Below the pieces are notes generated by a model. It was not told the origin of the DNA and searched no databases. It worked only from the letters and a program-made list of their open reading frames with translations. A stretch of 64,000 nt of DNA from Cryptomeria japonica (taxonomy: Eukaryota > Streptophyta > Pinopsida > Cupressales > Cupressaceae): the NCBI RefSeq assembly GCF_030272615.1, contig NC_081410.1, forward strand, positions 191,787,619 through 191,851,618, given 5' to 3'. This document shows, piece by piece, positions 11,336-25,200 of the stretch. Both the position numbers and the translations under genes were made by a program. The stretch's first letter is position 1, and the number at the start of each line of letters is the position of its first letter.

Positions 11336-12580
11336 AAAATAATACGCATGCCAATTATAATGGTGCTTGTTGGTTCCAGTATATCGGGATAGCTAACCCG
11401 ATCTAGTAATGCCAGTATTGAAGGAGGTGATTGGAATAGCTATATCGAATGCCGATACTGAGAAGCTTGTTGGGATAACTAACAAGGGCAGAATAACAAC
11501 ATTTCACAATATCGATGAGGTGAAGTTGTCCCGACAAAGAAAGTATAAGCATAAGTGTCATTTGAGCTTATTGAGATAACCTGTGAAGTCAAAATAACAT
11601 ATTAGAGACATTTCGACCAGTGAGAAGTATCTCGATGACATGTAAACAAGGCGGTATTGGGGAAACTATCCCGACTATAAACTTGTGGTTGGAAGATGGA
11701 TATCGGTGGAATCTATAGCGATACAGAGAATGATACCCTTATCGGCGAAGATGATAAAAATCAGAGTAATAGGATCATCAAAAGGCCGATAGAACATCCT
11801 ATCCTGATAATGAATATATCTCATAACATCATAATAAGACACTCTGATAATGCATCCTGTTCTAAGTACCTATATCGGTATAACTTATAAAGACGGGATA
11901 GCAACTTTCTACTTCGTCAATGGTATAACTTACATAAATGGAATAGCACATAAAAGTCACTCTGATCAATGAAGTTATCTTGATGCTTTACAAATGAAAT
12001 GACATCAGGAAAGTTATCCTGATCTGATATTCACACAAAAAACAACCCGATAGAATATGAGAGAAGGATAAAACCCTTATTGGGATAACTTGTAGTATCG
12101 GGAAAATGAACTTTGGGTATGTCGATAGTTAAAACAATGTCGATGGACACTGACCGAGACATTATAGGTGTAGACAAATAAAAAATAAAACAAATTAAAG
12201 ATTACTTGTTGGGATAGCTCAAGCCGAAACGATACAAGAGGTAGAGGGTTACTAATATAACCATATTTATCTATGGCAACTAATTTGTCAGAAAAGTGCC
12301 AAATTTGGAGCAGTGACGGAAGGAGTTAAGCCAATGTCCTACATCATCAAAAAACTCAAATTTAAAAAAGATGGCACACTGATTCATAGAGTTAAGGCAC
12401 ATTTACTATTGCGTGAAAGACGCTTTCTTAGAAGTGTATTCAGGAGAACATTGCATTCAGAATTACAGAGACTTTGAGATGATATTGAGGCAGGTTGAAG
12501 GCACATTGGACAAAGGTGAGTAAGTGCTCTGATCGATTCCCCTATTATTATTTCGAATAGTCTGTTAAATTTCCTGTGAA
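11336..12580. other. 5' flank of family X, rich in ATATCGG/CCGATA words
   Basis: No gene recognised. Words such as tatcgg, ccgata, cccgat and gggata recur many times in both orientations, giving an unusual CpG content for such AT-rich DNA. It could be an LTR or leader belonging to the coding relic that follows. No TG..CA borders or primer site could be fixed. A 64-codon ORF at 11696-11890 looks incidental. Confidence 0.35.
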
Positions 12581-15474
12581 ATGGAAAACCCTAGTGGTGC
12601 TGCAAAGAGAGAGAGAGGGGAAACAAGCAAGGGTAAGGGAAAGAAACAAAAAAAGGTGAGACAAGTCCTAAAACTAAGGATGAAGATAGAAAACTAAATC
12701 AGGGCTTGCTAGATCAATTGCTAGGTTCCACCCCAAAGCCTAAGAGATCTGTAGAGTGGAAATTAGAGGATAATTATACTAATAAGGGAGACGTGTACAT
12801 AACCTTCAGGGGATATGAATTGTTTTTTTTTCACTATCATAGACAAGAGAAACCAAAACCCATCTGCAATCCATGGTAGTTAGGTGTGGGAAAACTTGTA
12901 GTCCTAAATGTCTTTGTTAATATTGATCTCCTAGAATTGTTAGCACTAAATTTCAATTCAAACAAAAGAGTAATATGTGACCGAGATGGAAATCCTTGTT
13001 TCTTCATGTCAGGAGAAGTAGTTTCTGGGGTTTTTGATTTTCCTGGAGTTTATGACCGTCCCATCATTCTTGAAAATTTGCTGAAGGAATACAAAAGATT
13101 GGATACCACTTATGCTAGGTGGATATTACCATTTCATTTGTCGAATCCTGAGGTCCCATTGGAAATAGAGGAAAGTCTGACATTTCATGTAAATATATTC
13201 AATGACTACTTCAAATACACATATTATTCAGTAGGACAAGTATTGGGGATAAATACTCTAGATTTCATGAGAATTGAATTTGTGGTCATTGCAGCAGGCA
13301 TTCAATCGCAGAAAGCCAGAGAATTTGACTATGCAACATTCATGGGAGAACAACTTGTCCTTGGACTCACAGTCATCCAGAGGAACTCTGCAAAAATTCA
13401 CTTCTCACACTATTCCCTGCTTATGCATATGGTTCTATTATATGGGCATGAGATGGGTCTATGGCCCGAAGAGATGAAGATAAGAAGACATGATGGTAAC
13501 AACCATTCTCTACCAGTCCAATTATGGACTTCAATATGGGATTGTAGATTTGTCAGATCTAATTACATTCATTTTGAAGAATATTTTGTTAAAACACTTT
13601 ACAGGTTTTATAGGTATCCTTACCACTCTGCACTTTCAGAAGATGTAAAGAGATTCTTGAGGCCTGTAGACTTTGGGGGACCAAAAACTGCCAAACACAA
13701 TTGGGGAGATTGGTACTACTTCTCCGACGTAACCATGATAAGGGTTTATGGCTTCGAAGATGCCCCACTATTGTTTCCTAAAATAGTTCCCAACAAGATA
13801 GCTTATCTGGATATCATAAGGCAAATGGGGGAATCAAATTCTATGCATCTGGCTTCACATGATAAACAATCATTTCTGCCTGAGAGTCTATGCATAGGAG
13901 AATTTGTTGTAAATGGAAGAGAAGGGCAAGAGCTCGCATGGAACAAATTGCTCCATTATAACATGAAATTGGGAGCACCAAGAAAAGGCTTTGACCTAGA
14001 GGGGTATATTCATTCGGTGAGAAAAAGGCAGAAACTAGGTGCCTATGAACACATCTCGTATCTAAGATATGACTTGATAAGAAATTTGGATGAAAATGAT
14101 GCTGAAGTGGCTATAGATGATCACAATAGAGGTGTTGAACAAAAGGCTAAGGAGAAGAAGACTGTAAACGTATCATCTTCAGAGGATAAGGAATCATCAG
14201 AGGAGGATGAGCTCTCATTGGAACAATTCTCTAAAATACTGATTGAGGAACACATGCCACTTGTAAGAGATCCTAATGAAGGAGCCCTGGTGGAAGTTGA
14301 TCCATGGCAATTGGCATGTGACACTCTGATATCTAATGATGATTTCATAGCATCTCCTAATTTCAAGTCATTTTTATATAGAATAAAAAGGAAAGCAATC
14401 AGAGAAAATATTGATGAGGTCAATACCTCCAATGAAAGGCAATTATTGATCACCTTAGAAAATGAAGTAGCACAAGAAATGGCTCTGATGACTCCTAAAA
14501 AGGGGAGGAAGCTTCTAAAGGATGCCGGTGTTTTGATTTTTCCTGGGTGGGATATCAATTCACCCCTGATCTTTGATAGTTTTCTCCATGATGCTGGTGC
14601 CAAGCACAAATTATCTCCTGGGGGTGTGACCCAAGTGTATATGGGATCACTATACAACCCTGACAAGCATGCCATGCAAATATGGTCACTATATCCTCCA
14701 AGAAAAAATCCTATGGTTATTGATACTCAGAAGGCCTTCAGGCACATTATGACCTTACAGGTTGGAGAGGCAGACCACATGATGACAATAGGTTTAGGGG
14801 TAAACATAGCCAAACTGAACAAAGCACAAATTCAATTCTTGGTGAAAGAAAACAAATCAAATAAGCTTGAAATTGTAAAAATGAGAATAGAGATTGATCG
14901 ACTTAGATAAATGACGAAACAGGGGGAGCCACAAAGATTGTTAATACAGGGTGAATCTTCCCAACCCCAAACCAAGGTTGATTAATTGAAGGAAGAAAAC
15001 TCTCAACTGCAAGCCCAGTTGAAGACAACAAAAAGTGAAACCATGCTAGCCCTGATTTAGGAAAGATTCACTAATATGATGACATGGATGGATAAATACT
15101 AGGATACATACAACAAGAACCACACTGTCATAGAAGAACATTAGCGGTTGGATAAGTGGCTACATAAGAAAATCTTGGAACTGCAAAATAGGGATGAGAG
15201 ATGGCCTAGTGATATACAGAACTATGAAGATTTGATAAAGGCTCACAAAGAATACCTAGAGGAGTTGAGAGTAGAAGGAGAAGCCTTCCTCGATGGAAAA
15301 ATGGACGGTATTCCTTCATTGCTCAACAATAATGAAGAACAAAAGGAAAAGGTGGGTTGGACCTGTGACTGCCAGCATATACTCTGGAGTGCACTGAAAG
15401 GAGTAGAAGACCAAGATGTTGAAAAGGTGGTGGACTTCGTAGAGAGCACGGTTTTGATGGAAGTAGAAGCTTGA
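12581..15474 (+). pseudogene. family X protein, decayed (large unrecognised ORF, copy 1)
   Basis: A nearly continuous frame runs from 12655 to 15474, about 940 codons, interrupted by only six stops (TAG 12877, TAA 14908, TAA 14983, TAG 15058, TAG 15100, TAG 15142). The likely start is the ATG at 12581 (MENPSGAAKRERGE), whose frame joins the main one after a 1-base shift in the A-run near 12648. The longest open part is 12886-14910. It has a basic Lys-rich N-terminus, a 300-residue globular region with a DWYYFSDVTMIRVYG block (13708-13752), a Ser/Glu-rich acidic spacer (about 14160-14220), then charged, coiled-coil-like sequence to VLMEVEA. I do not recognise the family. The same block, diverged, occurs at 54567 in copy 2. 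No RT, integrase or transposase lies beside it. It may be a retroelement extra ORF or gag, or a lineage-specific plant family. Confidence 0.7.
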
Positions 15475-17160
15475 GACACCATCCATGATTGTGATACCAG
15501 ATACAATGAGAAGTATCTAGCACATCTAACTAGTGTGCATTTGTGTTTAACTAAGTGATTAGTTGTTAGTTCTCTTTTGTTTTCAAAAGAATTGGATCAA
15601 AAGGCATGACCTTTGTATATGTAATATAATATTTGATGTAATCATTTGATAGGGGAGTTTTTTGGTAGAAGAAAATAGATAAAAAAAAGTGAAGAACAGT
15701 TTTTCTTTATGTACTGAAGAACAATACATTATTTTCAGATTAATACAAAGCCAGTTCCTTTATTTGCAAATGGTGTTATGGATTCTTTCATTGTGAAAAT
15801 TAGTTCTCTATTATAATCATCTATAATTTATGATTTCTACTCTAGATCTCTGTGCAAAAAGGTTGTGTGTTATACTATTTTGGTGGTGGAAAAATAGTGA
15901 TTCATTTGCAAAGTTGCATGCACTTTCAAGGATGCAAGTAGTAGAAAAATTTGTTAGAGGATGTGAGTTATGATGCACTTGCAAATCCAAGATGCATAAA
16001 AAAAAGTATATAGAACTAAAGAAAAAAACAATAAGTTCTTGAATGAATAGTTCAAAACATGAAGCAAAAAAGAACAAATGAATAGTTTAAACCATGAAGC
16101 AAAAAATAAAGACCAAAGCAGTAGTAATATTATATCACTTGGTACCAATTTGAATACTCAGTTCCTCCCCCTATTACTTAAGAGATAATACTATGCTCTA
16201 GATGTCAAAGGAAATTTGGTCATGTGCATTGACCGCTACAATTTGGAATGCAAAAGGTGAATGTACCTGACAGCTTGCTACAATTTTAAGAACAAAGAGA
16301 TTCTATGGCACCGAGAGGTTGCAATCGTAGCCTATGATGGCCATAATCCCTATTGCAGCAATAACGAGATGTGAGGTAATAGTTATAAAATTTGGATGAA
16401 CTCAAAGAGACATTTACAAATACAACCTACCCTTTATAATACCTAATTGAAAAAATGGATGCAATGTAAGTCCTTATATTGATAATGTTTGGTAGATAGT
16501 AAAAAACTAGAACAATAAAATCCATATAAAAGTGGTTGGACTTAAAATGATAAGAAAAATTTTAAAATGCTAAAGAAAATGTCAACTAATAAAAAAACTT
16601 AAAAGGATGAGGCATATTCATAACTTTTGCAGTCCTACCATGGATATCAACACTAGAAGCAACTCATATTGTTAGTGTACATACAAGACAATATAGGAGT
16701 TCATTATACCCATCAACTTGTGTTGTTGTTGTTCGTCTTGGCTATGTTGGACCCTGAAATTAAGATTCAATATACATTATTCAATAAGATTAACTGTGCA
16801 ACATAATGAAATATTGAAAAGTGTGTTATCTTATTGAGCTTCATTTGGTTTTGAGAATAGTTTAATATTATCTACTTAACAGGGCCAACCTCGTGAAGGT
16901 GGAAGCTCATTTGGCCCCTCTCACCCCCCCTCCCCCTAACATCACTCTAAATTCCCCGTTAACATCTAACATTCATTCATTCTTTCTACCAATAATAAAA
17001 TATAACATTCATTAATTAATATCACATAACATTCATTAACACATAACATTGATTACCATTAATTAACACGCAACATTGATCAATATTAATTAACACATAT
17101 CATTCATAACCATTCATTAACACATAAATATCAGTCATTATCAAATAAGGTAGATTACAA
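15475..17160. other. AT-rich DNA, probable 3' flank of family X copy 1 and margin of the CACTA element
   Basis: No gene. 15475-15780 resembles a plant 3' UTR (T-rich, TGTATATGTAATATAATATT). From about 16950 to 17150 the words taacattcatt and ttaacacataacatt recur, perhaps a subterminal repeat region of the CACTA element that follows. A CACTAGAAGC at 16651 is a possible but unpaired terminus. Confidence 0.4.
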
Positions 17161-20048
17161 TCATTTCTTTTTTTGTTTTTTCTTTGAAGATATGTAAAGA
17201 ATAAGTGGAGAATCGTGTTCTTCATCATTTCCCCCCTCTTCAGTTGTTCTGCCCTCTGCTCGTGATCTCAATGTATGCCTAGTCCTATACTGAGGATGAG
17301 GACACTGAAGTGATGGGGGGTCCTCTGCAATAACAAAGAAATGGATTAAATTCAAAACATTTTTTTATTATTGTTACAAGTATTTCATTAATTTAAAGAA
17401 CATAAACATGGTTCTCGTTACCTAATGGGGCCACATCATTTTGTCTAGCCTCAACCTCAACATGCTAAACACCCTCTAGATCCTCTGGAGTTGAAATACT
17501 AAAGATTACATTAATGCTGAACACCAATTGCAATTAAATTTGTTTAAAGGGATAACAGCGGTCCTCTTTACCTGATTGGGGAACATCAAGTTCCTGATGC
17601 TGTGTACCCGGATCATGCTCCACTTGGTCACCATCGACTACATGCTCTAAAATATTAACAAAAAAGGTTACATTAATTACAACACTAATTACAATTTAAG
17701 ATGTTTAATTGTATTAATAATTACATAAATAAATTTGAATATCAAATGAATACCTCCACTACTGGGATGCACATCTAAACCTTCATGTACAGGTCGTGTT
17801 TCACGATCAGCAGGCTACATTCTAATGTCATGCGCATTGTTATCATTGCTTGCTTATTTAAAACAGATATACTCACTTTATGTTGGAACTCAACATCAAT
17901 TAGATTACTGGTAAAGTATTCAATTTGAAATAATTTTCATTTAGCTTATTTACTTGTGTGATGGATGCACTAGAATCTTGTGTTTGCCCACTCAATTCTC
18001 GTAGTCATTCAGCCACAGCTGCATAGCCTTGTTGGTAGGCAATTCTCTTGTCATCTTCTGTGGGTGCTCTATTGAATTCAGAGCCCTGCATTTTTGCTTG
18101 GTATCATGAATTTTTCTTGCATTGTTTGATTAAAAAAAAATTGTTTGCAATTTATAAATATTTTGATGTGATATTTCATTTACTAATACTTACAAATCAT
18201 GCGGCAAGTTTCATATAACCACCAGGGCCAAGTTTGTGTTGCCCGTGCTTTTCTTGTCTTGCCTTGGTTGCCTTTGACATGTCACTCAGTCTATGAAAAG
18301 TTTGAAATATTTTAGATTATATAAATATAAAGAGTAATTAATTAGTACATAATTACATTCTTAATAGTATCCCATACCTTCTTTTGGTGTCTGCTAGTGT
18401 ATTTCCTTTTTTCCTTTCAATTCTCTCCTTGGCATCCAAAATCAGGTCCTTCCACTCCCTCTCTGGAATCATGGGGGGACGCTCGTACTTTACGTTCTTC
18501 TCTAAATGGGTCTTGTATTGGTCCCTCACATACTTTAGATATGTGCCAGATGTTTCAAGGAGCTTGGTTTTGTCAAATGTGTCATTTCCAAACAACTCAA
18601 CCATATGATTTGTCAATTCATCTTTTAACCTTTTTTCTTGGTCATTCCACCTTTTAAAGAAAAACCAAACCTGTTAGATTCAAAAATGAACTGAAGCTAC
18701 CTTTATTATAGTTCAAGAAATGGATCAAAGGAAAACTATTCTAGCAATGATATGAAATCAAAATAGTGGATTGGGGTTAGTTCACATATGATGTTCCACC
18801 TTTTACGTATTGTTGGCCCAAATATTTGCAATGCAATGTCATTAAGATTTTTATAAAAAATATCATTTCCTGCAAAAAATTCATGGGATCATTAGTCCAA
18901 AATGAGTGATCAGTAATTAAATTACAATTATACTATATATAATAATAATTTTAAAGTACCTGGAACCTTTTGTATCTTTAAGGGAATCAATTCTTTGTCA
19001 CTCACCACCAATGTGGCCTACAACATTCCCGTACTAGCAATACGAGAAGATCCAGGAAATGATGGCATGTTATCAGCAGTAGTCACCTCTAGCGCATCCT
19101 CATGTGTATCTCCTGCTGTAGAAAATGAATCCACTATGAAATGCCCCCAAGAAAGAAGGCTTGAAGAGAAATAGACACATAACAGAAGATAGAGAAAAAG
19201 AGGGATCTACCAATAGTGGGAGGGCCAACATGATGTGTAGTAGAGTATTTCCGCATGTTGCGTGTTGCCAACATTGCAGTTGGTAATACAGGTGGGGCTA
19301 ACCTCTGAGGAGGTAGCATTTGCACGAGAACATTGACAACACCTGAAGAATAATACATTAAATATATGAAAACTGCAAGAATTGTAAACAAGGATGAACC
19401 TTCATTATGAACATTGACAGTATCAAGTATGATGTGTTTTGGGTACTCAATGTGATAAGCCAAGAAAATTGTCATCACCTGAACTACCTACAATACCTTG
19501 ATCATGGCCACCAGGTTGATGAGGATGCATAAAATCCTGTAAAAACAACACGTACATATTTTAGTTAATGACATAAAAGAGAATAAAATATAAAACATTA
19601 TTGAACTTTTGTTATAATTAAAGCTTTCATTACTGCTTGCTTGCAAGTTTTGTGTTGTCCGCATCAAATATTGCACCCTCTCTTTTATTTGATCAGTCTG
19701 ATGGCTCATGGATGCCAAAGAAAGAATCTCTCTATTAATTTTTGTAACAGAGTTTTTCATCATTTCTATAGGGTTTGTGGTTGATGTGATGTCATCATCG
19801 CATAAAACTATTGGGTCCACATCCCTATAAAGGTGTTGATGTACTGCAGGTCCCTTTCCCTTTCCCCAAACATTTGTCTATGAGAAGAATATTATTAACA
19901 CTATCAAAATTACTCCAAAACAGTCAAGAAAAGAACATAATAATGTAACAGTTTGCTTCTATCTAATTTATACAATTACAATGATGTTTAACTGCTCAGT
20001 AGAAGTGTCGCGACCTACATCCCTGTATGTGCTATGTGATGGATCCAT
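17161..20048 (-). pseudogene. CACTA transposon TNPA-like gene (Transposase_24-type), multi-exon, decayed
   Basis: On the minus strand a chain of short exons with GT/AG-like borders can be read. It starts at the ATG at 20048 (MDPSHSTYRDVGRD), continues through coding blocks at about 19488-19820 and 19134-19478, then 18353-18616, with KTHLEKNVKYERPPMIPEREWK. Next comes 18205-18300, with SKATKARQEKHGQHKLGPGG, and small Glu/Asp/Val-rich exons at about 18000-18090, 17754-17820, 17573-17648 and 17420-17485. The final exon, about 17161-17330, has an acceptor TTATTGCAG and ends in a Lys-rich tail. The Pro-Pro-Met-Ile plus SKA-KARQEK wording is that of plant Transposase_24 (second CACTA product, thought to bind subterminal repeats). 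Exon borders are estimates. One small exon contains a TAG in a Gln-compatible context (about 17465), so the copy is damaged. It lies in the same orientation as the TNP2 gene upstream. Confidence 0.7.
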
Positions 20049-21640
20049 GTTGCCTTGTGACAAAGAAAAAATATAAAAAACGTTAGCGAAATGAAACCAA
20101 TAGACTTAGCAAAAAAACTTAATAATAAAATGGTATATTGGAGTCATTAATTGGAGGTTGATTAATTTAAATGGTATATAGTATGTACCACCCCCATGAT
20201 AGTAACTTTTTTTGTATCTATATGATTTAAATTGTAATCGATTAGCAGCTCTTCCCCTGCACTTATTGATTTTATCGCACATATGAATACATGATTTCCC
20301 TCGCGCGCCTCAAATATGCAATTGGGTTGCTTATTAGTTCACCCAGGTTGTGTACTATTTATAAAACCTGCAATATTCCCTATTGCTTTTGGCCTTCCAT
20401 CAATGTATATAGCCACTCATTTACTTTGATCATTATCTTTCTATTGTATATAATTTGTTGGCAGTGCATACCTACGCATACTTTTTTTATATCAAACAAT
20501 CTGCATCCAACTTTTGTAATTGTAACAAGGTCTGACATACTCCATCAATTTAGCATCTTTGTTGTAACAGACCTCTATGCCATCCATGGAAAATAGGCCA
20601 AACCATGTAACGATGAAGGTGTTATGCGATATATCCTCTCATTAACACAAAAATTGATGTTTATTGGAGGAAGTTCCTTGGGTACCCAGTGTTTCTCTAG
20701 ATGTTTGTACCTCAAGGGCACCTCGATGTCACCTTTGGTCTCATCATTGTAAGAACATGACCCCCTTGAGCAAGGAAAAATTCCATGCGTTTATTGAATT
20801 TTCTTCTAATCTTTTGACCTCTAATCGATCTCCCTATTTTAGACCTACTACATGTCTCACTTTCGTCAACTATTCCTACATTTCCCTCACTCGAGGAAGA
20901 CACATCTAACAAATACCTATTTGGTGGTACCTGCACTCCATCAAATGAGTGAGTTAGTTGGTAATGAGAGATATTTTGCAAATGAGGATAATGTTGATGA
21001 AGTTGGCCCTGAAGTTGACTTTGAGATTAAAAATTGAATAAGTCCAACTTGGGCCTGAAGTGTTCATAGTTGTATTAGATTTGCTGCTAATGTCAAGGTT
21101 TGAAGAACTGAGAAAGTTTGTTTTCCTAGTAATTTTTTAAAAATAAACTATTTCTATAGGGTGTATTGAATTATACATGTTGATCCATGAGACTGTGCAG
21201 GATCCTCGTCAAAGGGGTTTAGGTTCCTGCACATGTAATTCAATTATCTTATGTTAGCTAAAAATTACATCATATGTATACTAAAAATTACATAGTACAC
21301 AACATGAACAACATGAACTTTGTAGACAAGAAGAGTATTAAAAAAAAAAATGATCTCATCAAAATCATTGTAAATTTTTTAATTCCTTACCTTTGCTTTA
21401 TGTAGACTATGCAGGATCCTCAACTAAAGGGTTGACGATGTTTGTAGTCAATTACCTGTTTCCACCAAGGGTGATAGCATCACACAAAACCTATACATGA
21501 AATCAACACCATCAATTGAGCATCATAAGCATTACATTTGTAAGTTGATAAACAATAAATACATATGTATCATAAGCAGCATAAGCATCACATATATATC
21601 ATCATATATGTAATTGAGCATCATAAGCATCACATATGTG
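20049..21640. other. CACTA internal region between the two genes
   Basis: No clean exon chain. Minus-strand frames at 20300-20981 include a readable block (LEKHWVPKELPPININ and following residues) that could be C-terminal TNP2 or DUF4216-like sequence, broken by stops. A word GCAGGATCCTC occurs twice (about 21200 and 21411). Confidence 0.4.
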
Positions 21641-21866
21641 TCATCAAAAACATGTAATACATCACATATGTTCATAAATCACCATCTATCACATAGGTAA
21701 TAAACAATCTGCATTCTATAAATAAACACAAAGTTCAAAAAATGTCACATGTATCATCATAAACATGTAATCCATCACATATATATTTTAAATCAACATC
21801 AAACACATAGCTAATAAACAGTCCAAATTCCATAAATAAACACAAAGTTTAAAAAATGTCACATAA
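21641..21866. repeat. tandem duplication, 113-bp unit
   Basis: Two adjacent diverged copies: tcatcaaaaacatgtaata at 21641 and tcatcataaacatgtaatc at 21754, both running to cacaaagtt(c/t)aaaaaatg. AT-rich and non-coding, inside the CACTA region. Confidence 0.7.
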
Positions 21867-22039
21867 ATAGTCACTCTCCCTATCTCCATCTCCTCAGGGT
21901 CGCATAGTTCTGCTATTAGGACCTGCTAGAGGTGGAACATGAATTAAAAACATTAAAAGGTGCATCAATATTAAATAGATAATATACTAATCGCATACCC
22001 ATACATTTCATTCATGTCATTGATCTTCTTCTTCATCCA

Positions 22040-22041
22040 AC

Positions 22042-22110
<69 letters not shown>

Positions 22111-22209
22111 CCACCACCACCACCACCATCATCGTCTTCATCATCGTCATCATCATCACCATCATCACCATCACCATCACCATTACCATCACCACGTCAC
22201 CATCACCAT

Positions 22210-22241
<32 letters not shown>

Positions 22242-22262
22242 TCATCAGCTTCTTCTTCTTCA
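22040..22262. repeat. ATC/ATG trinucleotide microsatellite
   Basis: About 220 bp of (ATC)n interrupted by CACCAC and ATCACC variants, lying just downstream of the DUF4218 exon. On the minus strand, one frame reads as an Asp-rich run preceded by EEEEADD and DDDYDQQLLDDD (about 22262-22310), so it may encode an acidic C-terminal tail of TNP2. The other frames give poly-Met or poly-Ile ORFs that are artefacts. Confidence 0.9.
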
Positions 22263-22289
22263 TCATCATCGAGTAACTGTTGATCATAA

Positions 22290-25200
22290 TCATCATCTAC
22301 ATCATCTTCTACTTCTTCGGTATTCGGGGATCTTTGCTGAAATCTTAGGAAGATATTCAGAAATGTACACCATAGTCTGGTATACCATATATCCCTCCAC
22401 CATAGAACCCTCAGGATGTGCTCTTTTTCGAACCAAAGCCTTCAAGAATTTCAAGTTCCTCTCAACCATCCACATTGACCTAGTGTATACAGGTCCACAC
22501 AATTCAATCTCCTCAACTTGGTGTATGAGGTAGTGTTCTTGTGCATTGAAAAAAGATGAAGGTAGACACTTTTGCATTTCACACATTAGATGAGGAATTT
22601 TTCTCTTCCAAAATTTTATATCTTCTTTATGGATTTCTTTACATGACAACCACTACAATATATTCAAGACACAAAAATATATATTACATAACAAGTAAAA
22701 TAAATCATAAATTTATAATATCTATACAACAAATTGAACAAATATCACTACTTACCTCATGCATTTTCCAAGATCATATATGACTTGCTTGGCATTATTG
22801 TCAAAGTGGTCTGGGAGAGATAGAGGTAGAACATACTGCAATAATTATAAAATTATCTTTTCATTTTTTTTAGCATAGTACAATAAAAAGTACATGCGCA
22901 GTATACAAATATATAGTAAATACACAAGAACATGAATTACATTAATGAAGGTATGCCAATCATGCGTTTTCATCCCTAGCCCAAATTCACTTTTCTTTGA
23001 TATGAGATTGTTTATGTTCGCAGCAAATCCCGTGGGAAATCAAATTTTTCGTATGACTTCTTTTATAGCATTGCTTTGTTGGTCTGTTAATAACCAAGGA
23101 AGGTCACTTATATTAATTTAGTCTCCATGGCTATTTGATTGAATGACTTTTTTATTGCATGATTGGATTCCTGAATGTCAGTACAAATTTTGACAATTTT
23201 TTCTTTGTCACACCTTCCATCCAATATTTTCCATAATGTCTCTGCTATATTCTTTCCAATATTCATAGTATCAAACAAATCTCTAATTTGTAACTGCTCA
23301 TAGTAGGGAAACCTACTAAATAATTGTCGGGGATAACTTTTTAGTCCCTTAGGAAGGTGGTCATTAATGCCTTGATGACCTTCACAATCATCAATCGCAT
23401 CATCAGTAAACAAAACACGATAGAAAAGATGTTTTATGACATAAACCATTAGATGGAATGACATTACCTTGAAGATTAATTCTATTCTATTCCAACATCC
23501 ACAAATGAGGTGTCATTATTCGTGGCTTTGACGTATTCTTTTTTTTCCCATTGAAAAGATGTTTTTTAGTATTTTAATACTTTCAATTTTTGTGGAGAAA
23601 GTGCCTATACTCATCAAACACCTACTTTCCTAAACTTTTTGAATGACGAGATTTCATCTTTGGACCACAAACTAGACATGCAGATTTTCCCTTTGTTTGA
23701 AGACCTACAAGATAATGTATAATTGGATTAAATATGTTAATTTTTTTAATTATAATTATCATGTGAAACTTGAACACTATAACATACCACCAAAATGTGT
23801 TAGCCCTAGGGCATCATGTATTTTCCATACAAGCATCGCATGGAATAGAAATTTTCTTTGTCCTATTGGTCTAGAGACGTCATACATAGTGACACCATTC
23901 CATAACTCCAACAACTCATCAATAAGAGGCTCAATATATGCATTCATATCTTTAACTTGGTACTAACCTAATCGAATGAACAAAAACATTATATAATTAT
24001 TATGACCATTTTACTGCAATATTTATAATTAAATGTAGACAACTATTAAATGATAAAATACCTGGAACAATCATTGCCAACATTATGTACTCCCTCTTTA
24101 TTGACATCAATGGAGGAATGTTATTGTTGATAACAAAAATAGGCCACACTGAGTAAACAGATCTTAGCTCTCCAAATGGATTGACACTGTCCACTGCCAA
24201 TGAAAGCCTGAGATTATGAGGTTCTTCTTTAAAGTGTGGCCACTTTTCCTCTATGTCCATAAATGTTGAACCATCTATAGGCATTCGAATCATGTCATCT
24301 TGACTTCTATTGCATGCATGGTAATCCATAAATTGTGCCAAGCTAGTGCACTTGAATAATCATTGCATACATGGAATAATAGGAATATAACGAACAACCT
24401 TGCGAGGCACCTTTTTTGTTATTTGATTTGTTTGATATCTATTGATATGACGTTCAGGACATTCAATTTGAAATTAATGTTGTTTGTGATATATAATATG
24501 ATCATTGGGACAAGCATCTATTGCTTGATACTCCATTCCAATATCTTTCATAATGGCAGATAATTCTCGATATGAGCGAGGTAGAATATTTGATTGTGGT
24601 AATAAAAACTCACCTATCAATCTACAACAAAAAAATAAAATTTGTTAATATAAAGAATATTAATGGTACATGATTCACCATCTATTAACTATAATGACAT
24701 ATATTACATACCTTAACATATGTGAGATTGGTATGTTGGATAAACCATTCATAACCTTCAAGTTCACCAACAACAATACAATGGAGAGAAGAGTTGCCTG
24801 GGAGCCTTCGTAAAGGGCCTCATATGCCTTCTCAAGTAGAGGTAAATCATGAACAACATCAAGGTCATCTTCATCATCATGATTAGCTATGATAGTACTA
24901 AATGTGTCATGGATCAATGTATTTGTACCATCATTTTCAATTGTGTTTTGTGGCTCATGATCATCATCTTCCATGGGATCATTATCTTCAACTTCAATAT
25001 TCACACCTCCATGTTCCTCCACTTAGAAAACCATATTCTTTGGGTTGTGTTGATTCATATCATGTGCTTTGGCATGCTCGACCTATATAAAAATGATCAA
25101 CATAAATAAACCATGATCATGATCTCATCATCAAGTGATTTCTTATGTATATAAATTGTTAAAATGATATAATAAAAAAATTACCAATGGATGATAATCA

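Noticed and set aside
14121-14675. 184-residue minus-strand ORF inside family X copy 1
   Set aside because: Antisense of the longer domain-bearing plus frame; Ser-rich runs are the complement of the acidic Glu/Asp/Ser codons.
21971-22283. Poly-Met and poly-Ile/Ser ORFs
   Set aside because: Direct translation of the ATC/ATG microsatellite in non-coding frames.
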